From the NCBI RefSeq assembly GCF_022539315.1, contig NC_066316.1, forward strand, positions 25,471,245-25,535,244: a stretch of 64,000 nucleotides of DNA, in the 5' to 3' direction. A program made the position numbers and the translations under genes. This stretch comes from Serinus canaria (Eukaryota > Chordata > Aves > Passeriformes > Fringillidae). Of this stretch, positions 53,801 to 64,000 are shown piece after piece (within the stretch, counting starts at the first letter, position 1; every line of letters starts with the position of its first letter). The notes beneath the pieces were generated by a model that was not told the origin of the DNA, did no database searches, and worked only from the letters and a program-made list of their open reading frames with translations.

Positions 53801-56800
53801 TGAGGACAAAACCAGCAGACAGTTGAAATAATACCTCATGTTTCTCATCACATGCACACACTCATGTGTAGTGCCCAGTATTTTTTGCAACCATTTCTTT
53901 AGTTCATGAGCAGAATTTAAGAATCTTAACCTACATCTACAGATTGTTTAGGTATTTGGAAGAAAGCAAGAAAATGGAATTATTTTGCAAAACTCAAGGA
54001 AAGAAAATAAGTTAGAGTAGAACACTGTCTACTCCATTTTGGTATCAAAACAATCTCTCTATGAACAGGATTAATCATGTAAATACTAAGTAACTGTTCC
54101 TATGGTTAACCACAATACTGGAGTTTGGTAATTTCAAGAACTTTTATAAACTCTTCCACTTCAAATGGAGAAAGCAAAAATGCTCAGTTCGACTACAAGT
54201 GGCATCTTTTCCTAAATCACAGATTCAACCTATCTGACATCCTGTTTAAATGTTTTCTCTTTCCCACCAAACTTGAATTTTGAAGACACCATACCTGACA
54301 ACAGGCCAAACCAGACTGACAGCATCTATACAGGATAAAGCAACAACTTGGCAGGATTATCTTTAGCAAAATTTTCTTTCATCTTTTTTCATTCTTCTGC
54401 TCTACATCCTACTTCACTTAGATTGACAGAGCTCTATCAACAAGTGCCATTTTTTGGAACACAACCCTGGCCAAAATGCACTTCTATTAGTCAAGTGCAT
54501 TATAGAGAGTTGCATCCATTTTCCCCCTCACAAAATGGCAAAATACTAGAGGAAAACTTTTTCAAGATGTGAGCAAGAAGGAAAATGCAACCATTCTGTC
54601 TTGTGGCATTCTTCATCTGTTACAGAGTGACAGAGCATGGCAGATCTGAGCTTTCACTGCAATTCAACACTGGCTCCTGTGCTAGCAGCACTGCAGATCA
54701 CAGTAATGCTCTCATCTTGTTGTTTTGCTGCAAACACCAATTTCCAGAAGATTTGAAGGCAGGAATGTCTACGACAGATCCTCTCAGAAGTTCATAGATT
54801 CAACAGAGGAATCTTATTTAGTGATTTACAGTGTATCACACCAGAGTCCAGTATTCCATCTCTTGCAAAGCCCATCTCTGAGTGCACAGGAGGGTGTGTA
54901 ACCCCAGATGCACACATGGATCTGGAGCTCTACAGACCTCTGCTTCCAACTCCTCCTGACCAAAACTTGTCAATTTGCAAATAACCACACACAGCTAAGG
55001 CTGAACATAAGGCTGGTCTCACCTGGACTCGAGGTCATTTTCCCCACCCTGATTTGCCTACAAATGCTACTTTATTCCTCTGTAACATTTGAAGCAGGGT
55101 AGAAGCGCCAGAATATCCTCTGCAAGAGGACTGCATTGTTCTCCCACGCAATGAAAAGGCCCTGGACATTTGTGATTTCTGATCTCTGAAAACAGTTAAT
55201 GTGGAGAAAATACATCAAAGAGATCTGCAAGAACAAATTCCCTGGACACTACTAAAAACTATTAATAGTGAAAATACACATTAGCTCATCAAATAATCCT
55301 ATACCTGGTAAGAACTTTCTTTACTCTCAATAAAGGTAAAAATAGTACCTCTATATTTTAACTTTTTTCATTTTTTTTAAGGCTTGCTTCCAACAACAAT
55401 TGATAACAGAATAAAAATATTTTAAAGTTTATATAGACTTGGCTATATGTATTGTCTTAGCATATCTGAAAGCCCTCAGACACACAAGGAGCTGAGAAAA
55501 AGGTTCTAGATTTTGCCTATCACCTCAAGGAAAGAAAACTGTCTCTTCCCACTGACATGGATCAGGCAACACTTCCATCCAGTCCAGCAAATAGGAATAA
55601 CTCTGGGGTTTGGGTTGTTTTGTTTTGTTTAAGATAAATAATCATCATTTAACCAGCAGTAAATTTTTAGCTGGACAAGATGCTTTTGGTATCCATTACT
55701 CCCTGCCTTCCTTAGCCAACATTTTAAAGCTGATGTTTTTCGAATTTGTGAAGTAAATTCCCTAAGGGCTATCCTGCACTTTAAGAGACAGATTTTATTA
55801 ATTGAAAACAACAAATCACTTACAGAAAATAATCATAATGTAGGAAAGGCCTAGGCAGAGCTGTTCTCTGAAAACCTCTTTGTAATTGTAGCCTCTTTGG
55901 ACAGGCATAATCAATTAGAAGTGGTCTGATTTTAACCAGTTGCAGGCTCATTACATTGCATTCCCATTTCTGTTGATGAAAATCAGTTTCAGCCTGTGGC
56001 CTGGAACTCATATACAGCACTTCCTGGGGCCTCTTAGATAAACACATCAAGAAACAGTTTTATTTGGATTTGTCCCTCGCCCTTTATTCATTGAAACAAC
56101 TTTACAAATCAAGATTAGAACAGAGAAAATTGGCTCATAACCAGAGATATGCATATATGAGTAAGATATTTAATCTCAGAAAAGTATAACGCTTCAATTA
56201 ATAATCATATCTTTAAAACATTTAAATGGGAGACTCAAAACATTCTGTTTTAACTGGTGAGTTTAGTCTTTCTCTTACTGTGTCATGGGACACTCAGTTT
56301 CTATTTAATATAAACACATAACTCCCTCCTTTCAGAAGAGCTTCTTGCCTGTGATACTTAAAATTGTCCCAAATGTATCTTTAGGTTTTCAAAACAGTAC
56401 TTCCAGCCTCAATTTTTACTCTCTGTAGACACTGCCTGAAATATGTAATTTTCAACTTACCTAGGAATGAAACTTTTAAGCAAAACAATACTGATGAACT
56501 ATACCCAAGCAGAGAGAGTCTGCAAAAATAATTGCTTTCCTTCTGCAGAAATTGTACCTTACAGCACCCAGGTTTGGTACAGTCCACAAGAGCTTTGAAA
56601 AATAAATGAATTCACTACAGTTGGTAATCCAGCCACAGCATGGTGCAGTCCCTCAGGCTCAAAGGGCTATTCACAAGTTAGGGGCATTAAAAAAAAGGAA
56701 GGGAGTTTCCTGGTGTGGAGAGCTCCATAAAAGTCTTTGCAAATGTGCAGCAAGTGTTTAAAAACCAGAACAGACAAAAACCCCCAAGGATAACTGAAAT

Positions 56801-58593
56801 AGGAAAGAGAGCGATAAAGGAAATGCAATGCCCACTAAGTAAGCAAAACCAGGAGCCCTCCCCTGGAGTACTGGCTGTTCCTTCCTAAAAGAAAATACAA
56901 AAATAGAGCTGAAGGGCAAGTGACAAGAATAATCAGAAGTTGAAAAAAAAAACTTCAGATGAAGAGAATACAGAAAAACCAGGATGATTCATACCATAAA
57001 GGAGCAGATCAGTGGAGAGGATCATGCTAAAAAAGTAGAAAAATTAATATTCCCAAAAGGATCTCTCTTTTAAAAAGTAGTATTCAAATCAAAAGGGTGA
57101 TGAGCCCAAATATAGTTGAAGGAGGTTTTGGGGGTTGTTTTTGTTTATTTTGTAGTTGTGATACATAGTTAGACTTTTTTTATGTACTGCAAAGGATTAT
57201 TTCTAAGGCCAATGGCATATGAGGACTTAAAAAGCTTTATTCTGTAGTAATATATATAAAAAAAGAAAATATATATTTTTAATCTAAGAATTATTGTTGG
57301 TAGATATAGCTTAGCCTCAGAAAAATCAGTAAATAGTCAGGAAAAAAATTATCCCTAGAGACATGTTATATTAAAACTGCTTTAGATAAGGTGGTTCATT
57401 CCACCCTATAAAGCATGTGGCCCTTGCCCAGTCACTCTGTATGTCTGTCCTTCTGTTCTAAGGGCTAGTTCTGCATCAACCTGTCTGGAGAAGTTGATTT
57501 CAGACATGTTCACCACCAATTTGCTTTCCTAAAAACTATCCCTATTTGAACTGTACATTTACAAGAAATCACACCAATAGCAATTTTAGAATTAGAATGG
57601 AACTACATCAACTAAAGGTCTAAGCAAAAAAAAGCAAAAGGAATTGGTTTAAAAATTAACAGTGCCCACAACATGACTCTCTGAAATAAAGAATGCTTCC
57701 AGTGATTTAGATGCAGTGTTAAGAATTTTAATAAAATGACAGAACTATTCAATAATTTCCTTCCTGGACTGACAAGGTAATTTATTACTCACTTCTTCAT
57801 AAAAAATGAACGAAACAGGCCCACAAGGAAGCTACTTACAGCTGACTGAAAGCTGCCTACACACTGGCACACTTGAAAGGCTATCCCTTCCTCCACACCT
57901 TTGTTTTTCCTTATTGTTCACAGCTTGTTTTGTACTGTTGCTAACTGTAATCTACAATATTAAAACCACTGATAGTTCTCACTGGTCCTTCAAAAAATTC
58001 CCATTGATAATGAATCCAAATGAAAAAAGAAATTGAAACAATCTCTCAGAGTTGTTTTTTCTAAAACTTCTAAACATTAGAAAACCCTTTCCCTGAAACT
58101 ATTTCAGGTGTCTCACGAAAAAACATTTCTGTGGTTTTCTGGAAAGGTTAAAGTTGCAATAGTCCAGGATGTGGATTTTGGATTAAAAAAACATTTTGGA
58201 ACATGAAGAGGATTTTTTTGTTGTTGTTGTTGCTAGCCATTCTAGAACTAGGAATACTGCAAGATCATTACTTCAAGCCTTGACATGGAACTGTACCTCA
58301 GTTTTCCCCTCAACTAAACCTAGGACAAGCTCTTGAGAAGGCAGAATAAAGGGCCTTCTTCTACAAGGCAGCTAAAGGATTCCAGAAGTCAGTAGAAACC
58401 TTAAGCACAAGTAATACACTGTTGTTTCTCCAGATTCAACTTTCTTCCAGAGCTCAGAAACAGATACAAATATTAAATCTGATGTCTAGAACAGTATATT
58501 GACTTACCTTGTTTTTGAAACTTCTCCAGGTGAGTACTCAGCATCACAAGGACATCAAGATAGGCAGCTCTGGTCACTAAACAAGGATTTAGC
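13337..58593 (-). CDS. THADA: THADA, 3' part (last eight coding exons, 511 residues)
   Basis: Exons 58593-58508, 47582-47170, 46857-46736, 45475-45343, 43534-43390, 39988-39857, 15002-14836 and 13675-13337 join with matching phase at all seven GT-AG junctions and end at TAA 13339-13337. Together they hold 512 codons including the stop. Seen: leucine-rich helical repeats, with recognisable C-terminal blocks TEFAF, ELLQRW, GVPILLVWLLGDSD and EVNFWAEKL. Family knowledge: THADA is a large HEAT/ARM-repeat protein (about 1950 residues in human), orthologous to yeast Trm732, which works with the FTSJ1/Trm7 methyltransferase on tRNA position 32. The fly orthologue acts on SERCA in energy balance, and the human gene is a thyroid-adenoma and type-2-diabetes/PCOS locus. 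The DUF2428 core should lie upstream, outside the window. Adjacency to ZFP36L2 supports the identification. Confidence 0.95.
13676..14835 (-). other. THADA: THADA last intron (1160 nt)
   Basis: A GT-AG intron of ordinary AT-rich sequence. No repeat, RNA gene or additional exon was recognised. Confidence 0.85.
14836..15002 (-). CDS. THADA: THADA penultimate exon (167 nt)
   Basis: The acceptor is TCAACAG|AG and the donor GCTCTG|GTAATT. It reads EFAFRIVNAPMALDLAFG, then IVCELLQRWGEIHAGVPILL to DGETSAL. The pattern EFAF, CELLQ.W and PILL.WLLG.SD matches the C-terminal region of vertebrate THADA as I recall it. It ends on a whole codon, in phase with the last exon. Confidence 0.95.
20838..20879. 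repeat. A42 homopolymer
   Basis: An uninterrupted run of 42 A followed by G, A7, G and A-rich sequence. No gene-like sequence was recognised on its 5' side, so a processed pseudogene origin is unproven. Confidence 0.95.
26311..26348. repeat. Palindromic GT/AT/AC microsatellite
   Basis: (GT)4 followed by an alternating AT tract, then (AC)n and (AT)4. The central part is self-complementary and could extrude a hairpin. Confidence 0.9.
27874..27930 (-). mobile_element. CR1 LINE, short 3' fragment
   Basis: CACAGAATCC followed by GGCTGGAAGGGACCTTTGGA and ATCATCCAGCCCAACCCCC is the reverse complement of the well-known avian CR1 3' terminus. The fragment is 5'-truncated to under 60 bases and its terminal octamer is degraded. 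Confidence 0.85.
30924..31010. repeat. Exact 43-bp tandem duplication
   Basis: Two identical 43-bp units (30924-30966 and 30967-31009) sit head-to-tail, each starting TAAGCAAACAGG and ending AGAAAACC. There is no mismatch, so it is either recent or an assembly artefact. Confidence 0.93.
39857..39988 (-). CDS. THADA: THADA exon, third from last (132 nt)
   Basis: The acceptor is ATATAG|GA and the donor GAACAG|GTACGT. It reads LSDTLGLWKCVILLLQNE, then DLVVRDAAAEVIQVAQSE, to NEGT plus one base, which joins to TEFAF in the next exon. DLVVRDAAAEVI is a HEAT-type helix pair. A 24.9 kb intron follows. Confidence 0.94.
39989..43389 (-). other. THADA: THADA intron (3401 nt)
   Basis: AT-rich intron between the exons ending at 43390 and starting at 39988. 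No repeats or additional genes were recognised. The GC-richer stretch near 40350-40760 carries longer open frames without family resemblance. Confidence 0.8.
43390..43534 (-). CDS. THADA: THADA exon, fourth from last (145 nt)
   Basis: The acceptor is CCTTCAG|ATT and the donor CTTG|GTAAGT. It reads ISEEVLKKWVQLIINFCG through EMLLAAAEVLKSITSFLL to SSEKLIL plus one base. The surrounding frame stays open on the acceptor side, but the pyrimidine tract and phase fix this start. Confidence 0.92.
43825..44110 (-). mobile_element. CR1 LINE, reverse-transcriptase ORF2 fragment
   Basis: On the minus strand the translation gives RWVESWLNGTSQRV, then SVLGPVLFNFFINDLGE, then in shifted frame LTGWRDGQRGTL-like sequence. 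This is the CR1 RT region around QGSVLGPVLFN.FINDL. It is broken by frameshifts and by an internal 20-bp tandem duplication at 44021-44060, and it lacks the CR1 3' end. A non-functional relic. Confidence 0.85.
44021..44060. repeat. 20-bp tandem duplication inside CR1
   Basis: Units 44021-44040 and 44041-44060 differ at one base (TGGGACACTG versus TGTGACACTG). They lie in the CR1 reverse-transcriptase relic. Confidence 0.9.
45343..45475 (-). CDS. THADA: THADA exon, fifth from last (133 nt)
   Basis: The acceptor is TTCTAG|A and the donor CAGCAG|GTAAGA. After one base completing the AGA arginine codon it reads DEMMTEIAGFLICPLLFF, then SPEGQTIALKFASKLIIHLL, to QSHQQ. Phases match on both sides. 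Confidence 0.92.
45476..46735 (-). other. THADA: THADA intron (1260 nt)
   Basis: GT-AG intron (donor GTATGG, acceptor TTCTTCTAG). Nothing else was recognised in it. Confidence 0.82.
46736..46857 (-). CDS. THADA: THADA exon, sixth from last (122 nt)
   Basis: The acceptor is TCTGCAG|GTG and the donor AACAG|GTATGG. It reads VLEILYNMDLRNVLPKTE to NLADISN plus two bases, in phase with both neighbours. The intron between this exon and the 413-nt exon is only 312 bases. Confidence 0.92.
46858..47169 (-). other. THADA: THADA intron (312 nt)
   Basis: Short GT-AG intron (donor GTAAGA, acceptor GTGTCTGCAG). Nothing else was recognised in it. Confidence 0.88.
47170..47582 (-). CDS. THADA: THADA exon, seventh from last (413 nt)
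   Basis: The acceptor is TTGCAG|GA and the donor CAAG|GTAAGA. It reads GMQFLDFWEEMKTLISD through AHLLHCGFHEVRLLALEAIL to MALKETNPQCFCK. It is the largest internal exon in the window. The alternating leucine-rich helices, notably HEVRLLALEAILLGL, are typical of HEAT repeats. Confidence 0.93.
47583..58507 (-). other. THADA: THADA intron (10.9 kb)
   Basis: The phase match between the 86-nt and 413-nt exons (Q-G-MQFL) shows that no coding exon is required here. The sequence is AT-rich with small local duplications (for example 50196-50225) and a GA-rich stretch near 49920-49975. No interspersed repeat or RNA gene was recognised. Confidence 0.8.
50196..50225. repeat. 14-bp direct repeat, period 16
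   Basis: CTACTAGCTTGCAG occurs at 50196-50209 and again at 50212-50225. A small slippage-type duplication in a THADA intron. Confidence 0.85.
58508..58593 (-). CDS. THADA: THADA exon, eighth from last
   Basis: The acceptor AG is at 58595-58594 behind an uninterrupted T tract (A13 on the plus strand), and the donor is CAAG|GTAAGT. The exon begins with one leftover base and reads LNPCLVTRAAYLDVLVML and onward to EKFQKQ, ending in phase 1. It joins to give Q-G-MQFLDFW in the next exon. This is the most upstream THADA exon I can support in the window. Confidence 0.88.
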
Positions 58594-61500
58594 CTAAAAA
58601 AAAAAAAATCATGTTTTTAAAGCTTAAAGCCTTATAACCTTATTCTCAGAAACAGCAGTAAACCAAACTAGTTTGGCATGTCTGTTTTAATTAATGAACT
58701 ATTGGTCAAATGAGAATGCATATATAAAACAATTAGGCCAAGTGATGTAAGCTTCATTTCCTGGTCCAATCTGAGTGACAGTCTCCCTTGCAGAATGGCA
58801 ACACCTTCCTCCTCCAGCCATTCCACTGAATGGCACTTGATACATTTCATTATTACTGGATGAACCAGCTCGTTGTAGCACCTACAAGGTCTTTTTGTTC
58901 ATAGATAACCTGTGTAACTAAATGCATCAGCAAAAAGAAGTCTTCAGTTCTTACAGCTCATAAGAGTAACTTTCCTTCCAAGGTATCTGCTACACCTTTT
59001 GAATGGCCATTGCTCTCTCACTGTTCTGCTGAAGACCAGAGGTGTTCATGTTTTTAAAATCAGGTATTTCTTTTTCCAAACAAGAATATTTGGGATTTTG
59101 TGTATATAATGGAAATTGGTAATAAGCTACTTTCTGCTCAACCTTTTGAATTTGCAAGTGAGAAACATCTATTTTCTCTCCAATTAGAAAAATAAAATTA
59201 GGTTAAAAACTTCATTTTTCTTTGCATTACTATCACTGACACATACTTAGCCATAAAAACTTTTTAAAGGTATAACTTAAAATGTGAACAAACAGGAAAT
59301 CCAGTTCAAAACTCAGAAATTATTCTGAAGAGCCCAATGGGACTTGTACTAAAACAAAAACTTTCAGAATCTAGCAACACAAGTTTGAGGTGTGACTAAA
59401 TCTGTTCAGTATTTCATTTTTATTTTATCTGGCATTTTCTTTGTATGCTTATCTTAATGTTTGAAACTCTTTCAAAAATTGTTAATTAAAAATGTTCCAA
59501 CAAATATTCTGAACTCTAACATCTTCAAAATTCAAGGAAAAAAAAAAGTTTTTTAAAGCAAGATAAGTGATCACAACATAAAAATGAAAAGTTTGAGGCT
59601 CTTACATAGTTTGGCTCTCACATAGTTTGTATTTGCCCACAGAGAGTTAGCCTATGAACCTATTAAAAAAGATAACTTTAACCAGAAACCTTCAGTAATA
59701 AACTCTGCAAGAAGCCTAAAATACTTATACTTTCTTTTATACAAAATGCTTTCTTTTATACTTTCTTTCTTTTAAGCCTACAATATTAGGCATCCACATA
59801 ACACACAGCAGAATATGTGCTACCAGGATCTCTCTTCTGAAGAGCTTTTTTCTCCTTCTGCATAAAAAGAGACTTTTTGGACACTTTCTGACTAGTGAAG
59901 TGGTCTAGGTTCATACTGCCCAAACTTCTTCATGCTTGCCTTCTACCCCTTGCCTTCAAGCTCAAGAGCTACAAGCTGCCTGCAGAGAAGATGTACATCA
60001 ACAAGAACCAAAGCCTTCAGAAGCCAAAGCAATTTTAATATGGCTTATTTTTGGAGAGTCATATTAGGCAGACTTAATTTCTACCCACCCTGGTTAAGAA
60101 AAGATCTTTCCTTTATCTTGGGCATTCAGTTGCTGCCTAAGTTTTTCTTAACAAATGTGAATGAAAACACAGCCAAGGAATACTCATGGAGTTGGGAGCT
60201 CAACCCATGAGAAAACAGAGGGACTGATCAGTCAAAGGCTCAGAAGAAAAACAAACCACAAGGAGTCTCTCACAAATGGATGAAAGCAGCCACAACAGTT
60301 TCCAGTCAATATGAGGAACCCAATGGGTCAACTGCACTTCAGCTCCTTCAAAAAAATGGAAGACTTGCTTATCATTCCATGTCTTCAGTGGAAAGAAAAT
60401 GTCCAACGTACAAACTGTGCCCTGGGCAAAACATGGCTGATGCAACTTTTACTGAAAAAGAGGAAACAACAACACTGGCATTTTTTTAATTCTGGTCCAC
60501 CTTTTAAGCACCTACCACTTCATTTAAAGTGAATGCACATGCATGTTTTGATTTTGAAATGAGACTTTTCCAGCATAAAACATGCCAAACGTTTGTCCTT
60601 GGCTGGTTCTGTTGCTCTGGTGATGCTAGTGAATTCTCATCCATATGTGCCAGACGGACAGAACAGGAAACTCAGTTTTCCAAAACCAAGTGCTGTTCAG
60701 TGTTGCTCAGATTGTAGCAGAAAGCTCAGTCTTGAAAACAATCAAACTATGATTTACATAACAGATCTGACAGCCAAAAATCACAATGCTGAACATTTCA
60801 AATGATGCACTGCACAGTATTTAACACGACCTGTTCGTGCAGAACTTCAGCAACACAAGTGGGAACAGTACAAGATGTTTCCTTTTTAACACCAATACCA
60901 ATAAAGTGGTGTTCTCATAAACAAGATTTGAGGAAATCTGTCTCCAAACAAGAAAGTCACAGCAGTAGCAAAAGGTGGGAACTCTAGACATCTGGAACAC
61001 CATTCCTTTTTTCTGTCCAAAACCCAAAAATTATTTCCTTTCCCTTCCAACCTGGTTATTAATGGAAACAAATATATCATATGCTCACTTCAGATGATAA
61101 ACTGTACATAACTCTGAACAGGGTAGAGCTAGAGATGATTAGAGATGGTTACTCATATCTATGGGTATATCCACTCAGAAAAATAAAATAGCTATCAAAA
61201 CAATATTCCTATTTTTACACATCTATACTAACAGCAGGCTAGTGATGCCAGGGCACAGATCCATACCTGATTAAAGCAATGCTTTGTCCATGTTAGCCAG
61301 CAGTTTAGTGTAACAACAGCACATCTGGAAGTCAAAGAGCTGGCTCCAAAGACCCAATGGCCACCTGATGTACTGAGTCCAGGTGCCTTAAACTATAATT
61401 TTTAGAAGTTGAATTTGTTGCTTTGTGTTTGGATATAGAGCTTATAGCCAGCCTGCTCCTGGAATCTTACTGCACTTTGGAGCTTGCCCCACACTTTTTA

Positions 61501-61829
61501 GTATTTCTTCATAATGCTCTCACTTGGAGCTTGACTGTCCAGGTGGGAATAAAAATCAGGTCACAGCCACCTGCTGCATTAAGTTTCACCAACAGCTAAT
61601 GCTGCAGAATGTTTCAACACATTTGACCAAAGAGAGGTCAAAGGCTGTCTGCCCTGAGTAACGTGAGAGTCAAGGCACAGACTGGACCTGGCAGGCAGAG
61701 GGAAGGAAGACTCCTTCCCTCCTGCAACAGGCAGGAACAGAAAGGATTACTACTTCGGATTCCTACTTAGCAAGAACAAGATGCAGAAAAAACATATTTC
61801 TAATTTAATAAAGGAGAAAAAAATTACTA

Positions 61830-62210
61830 TGGGAGGAGCTGCTGTGTCCTTACCAGATCATCCTATGAGGATGGGCTAAGAGAATTGGGATTGTTCAGCC
61901 TCAAAAATATTGCAGCCTTCCAGTACGTAAAGGGAGCCTGCAAGAGAGAGACTTTACAAGAGCCTGTAATGACAGGACAAGGGGGAATGGATCCAAACTC
62001 AGTGAGAGCAGGCCTAAATTACATATTAAGAGGAAATCCTTTGCTGTGAGGAATAGGGTGCCCAGAGCAGTTGTGGATGCCCCATCTCTGGAGGTGTTCA
62101 AGGCCAGGTTGGATGGGGCTCTGAAGAGCCTCTTCTAGTAGAAGGTGTCCCAAGCTCACAGGTGATCTTTAAGGTCCCTTTCAACCCAGGTGATTCTATG
62201 ATTCTACGAC
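61830..62210 (+). mobile_element. CR1 LINE, 5'-truncated copy with intact 3' end
   Basis: It runs from GGGAGGAGCTGCTG through GAGGTGTTCAAGGCCAGGTT to AAGGTCCCTTTCAACCCAGG and the terminal ATTCTATG-type repeat at 62193-62208. This is the 3' region of avian CR1 in sense orientation. It is too short and diverged to be mobile. Confidence 0.93.
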
Positions 62211-62289
62211 CATGGAACTGCACAGAATATACAAGATCACTGAAAGAACACAAGTCAATGAAGTTAAAGGGACTGAAGATTTTAAAGGG

Positions 62290-62294
<5 letters not shown>

Positions 62295-62328
<34 letters not shown>
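62295..62328. repeat. T34 homopolymer
   Basis: An uninterrupted run of 34 T about 85 bases beyond the CR1 3' end. CR1 does not end in poly(A), so the run is not its tail. Confidence 0.95.
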
Positions 62329-62329
<1 letters not shown>

Positions 62330-64000
62330 TAATTGCCCAAAGCTCTGGCCTAACAGTATCTTCACTATGATGGAAATAAGTGTCTTTTTTTTCTTACTAT
62401 TTTAGGTAGGCCTAGCTGAACAGTAGAAAATCTGGAAACACAGGTGCCAGTTTGCATATTATAGACACTTCATAGCAGATTTCTGGATTAGATCCTGAAA
62501 ATAAAAGTCTTCCAAACTTACTCAACTTCTTGTCATTAATGCTGAACATGTAACTGGGGATAGAACAGACAGACTTCTTTGCAGTTGCATTCTCAATTCT
62601 GGCATGTGAATATAAAATTTAAGAAGAGTTCAAGACACTTGCAGGAGGAAACCTTTTGTTAGCTGTTAGGAGTCCAGGGACATTTTTTTCCCAAAGAAAA
62701 AGGTTAATGGAGTTAAAGAGTCCGTTAAAATTCAGAGGCTCCCATTCACAGGCCTTTGAAGAGGCCTAGGTTAAGCACTTATAGAATATTACATGACCAG
62801 AGTAACAAAGAGCTATTTGTTTTCAACAAGGAACTGCCTGGTAGGTGAATGAGGAAGCATTCCCTGCAGGAGATGTAAATCAGACTGGGCAGGTTCAGAA
62901 GCTCCATGTGCAACACTGGGGTTTGCTCCAGCTGGCTTTGGCTACCTACAGTAGCAGTAGGGCTGCTTTGATTTCTGCTCTGCCTTTACCTCCTCTAAGC
63001 ACCACTGATTGCAGCTTAGGACTATGCAACTGAAACCAATCCTAGACTATCACAGCTTGGAGCTCTACAAATATTATCTTTAAAATGTTTGATTCACCTT
63101 TTATAGTTAAGTCATGCTGAATTTGAGGCAGTCACTGGTTTGCTTATTTTGGATGGCAGATCTAATGCAAACCAAACTGGCATTTATTGAAGAAATCAGC
63201 AATATGTGGTCACAGACCTCCCATGTATTTGGCACCCACAACTTCATTTCTTCAACTCTATCAGGAACACATGGCTTAACTTTTAAAATTCAGTTTCTCC
63301 TGTATTACTGTTTAATTTAAACAAGATTAACATTAATGAATTACGGAGCAAATTACCTTCTTTTCCAAGAGAAACAACAAGGAGCAAAGAGAGCAAAGAA
63401 CATGGAAAGCTCACACATTTGGCCTCAATTCTGTCAGAACACTGGGAAAAAGACAATCTCTTGCTTCTGTAACCACTAAGATTTGCAGAGGCCCTTAAAC
63501 AGCATTTCTATTTATTAAAGGGCACCATTTATAACCATCCAAATTTCTGTATTAAAGTCAGGATGCCAACACCCCTTTATAGCAAGGACCAAAAAATTTT
63601 GATACACAGCTTCTGCAGATTCTCATTATCTTCCCAAATCCTCAGTTTTCAATGACAGTCAGATGACTTAAGAAGCTGACAGCTATTTTATTCCTCTTTT
63701 TCCACCTCCCTTCAAGATGAGCAACAACAACTGTAACATTAATTTATTGCATTTGTTACATAAATAAGACAGATACAAGCTAGTGATTATGAAATCAAAG
63801 CAATTCGTGTTAATGTTTATTACATTAGCTTTTGGTTATTCTAGAAATTCAATGTTTTCCAAAGAGGTCTTTTATTTTGCTCATATTTTTCCTCATTAGG
63901 AAACAGATGTTGGAAAACTACCAGCAGCACAGGCACAATTTAATATACAGCAACTTACAATATTTACTAAAAATGTAACAACATAAAAATCAAAGCATAT

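Larger units (their letters stand above)
58594..64000 (-). other. THADA: THADA intron, partial (continues beyond the window)
   Basis: Sequence upstream of the 86-nt exon. It holds a CR1 3' fragment (61830-62210) and a T34 run (62295-62328). No further exon with good splice sites and correct phase was found, so the next upstream exon probably lies outside the window. Confidence 0.65.

Noticed and set aside
58668..58880. A 70-codon open stretch on the minus strand with helical-looking sequence (CYNELVHPVIMKCIK) just upstream of the 86-nt THADA exon
   Set aside because: It is preceded by a weak pyrimidine tract, and no good donor in the phase needed for the next exon was found (only GTGCCA). 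It would also leave a very short intron. Not supported as an exon without RNA data.
1..64000. CRISPR arrays, bacterial operons, phage or integrated virus
   Set aside because: No regularly spaced repeats, no ribosome-binding-site-led gene rows and no retroviral LTR or gag/pol/env pattern were seen. The content is vertebrate throughout.

Overview
The window is vertebrate nuclear DNA and almost certainly from a bird. Genes are sparse and split by long AT-rich introns, and there is one very GC/CpG-rich gene. The only recognisable interspersed repeats are CR1 LINE fragments, one of which keeps the CR1-type 3' end (gattctatgattctacg). No prokaryotic, viral or CRISPR-like content was seen.

Two genes are present, both on the minus strand, in the tandem order known for human 2p21 (THADA upstream, ZFP36L2 downstream). 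ZFP36L2 is complete: exon 1 is 8736-8786, exon 2 is 6789-8204, the 3'UTR runs to about 4900, and the promoter is near 9000. It encodes a 488-residue CCCH tandem zinc-finger mRNA-decay factor. THADA is partial. Its last eight coding exons (58508-58593, 47170-47582, 46736-46857, 45343-45475, 43390-43534, 39857-39988, 14836-15002 and 13337-13675) join in frame at every GT-AG junction and give the last 511 residues. The rest of THADA lies beyond the right edge.

Layout: 1-4900 is non-coding DNA downstream of ZFP36L2. 4900-9010 is the ZFP36L2 transcription unit inside a CpG island that extends to about 10800. 10800-12680 is a short intergenic segment with a TCF/LEF-like motif pair and a second, small CpG-rich block. 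12680-64000 is the 3' part of THADA, mostly intron, including a 24.9 kb intron (15003-39856) with no recognised coding exon. Three CR1 fragments lie in THADA introns (27874-27930, 43825-44110, 61830-62210), with two very long homopolymers (A42 and T34) and several short local duplications.

The two genes are not known to share a pathway. ZFP36L2 promotes decay of AU-rich mRNAs. THADA is a HEAT-repeat protein linked to tRNA 2'-O-methylation and to calcium/energy homeostasis. I found no convincing undescribed system. The most useful second looks are the serine-tract replacement in ZFP36L2, the ZFP36-type binding motifs in its own 3'UTR, the TCF/LEF-like element, and the small isolated CpG block between the genes.
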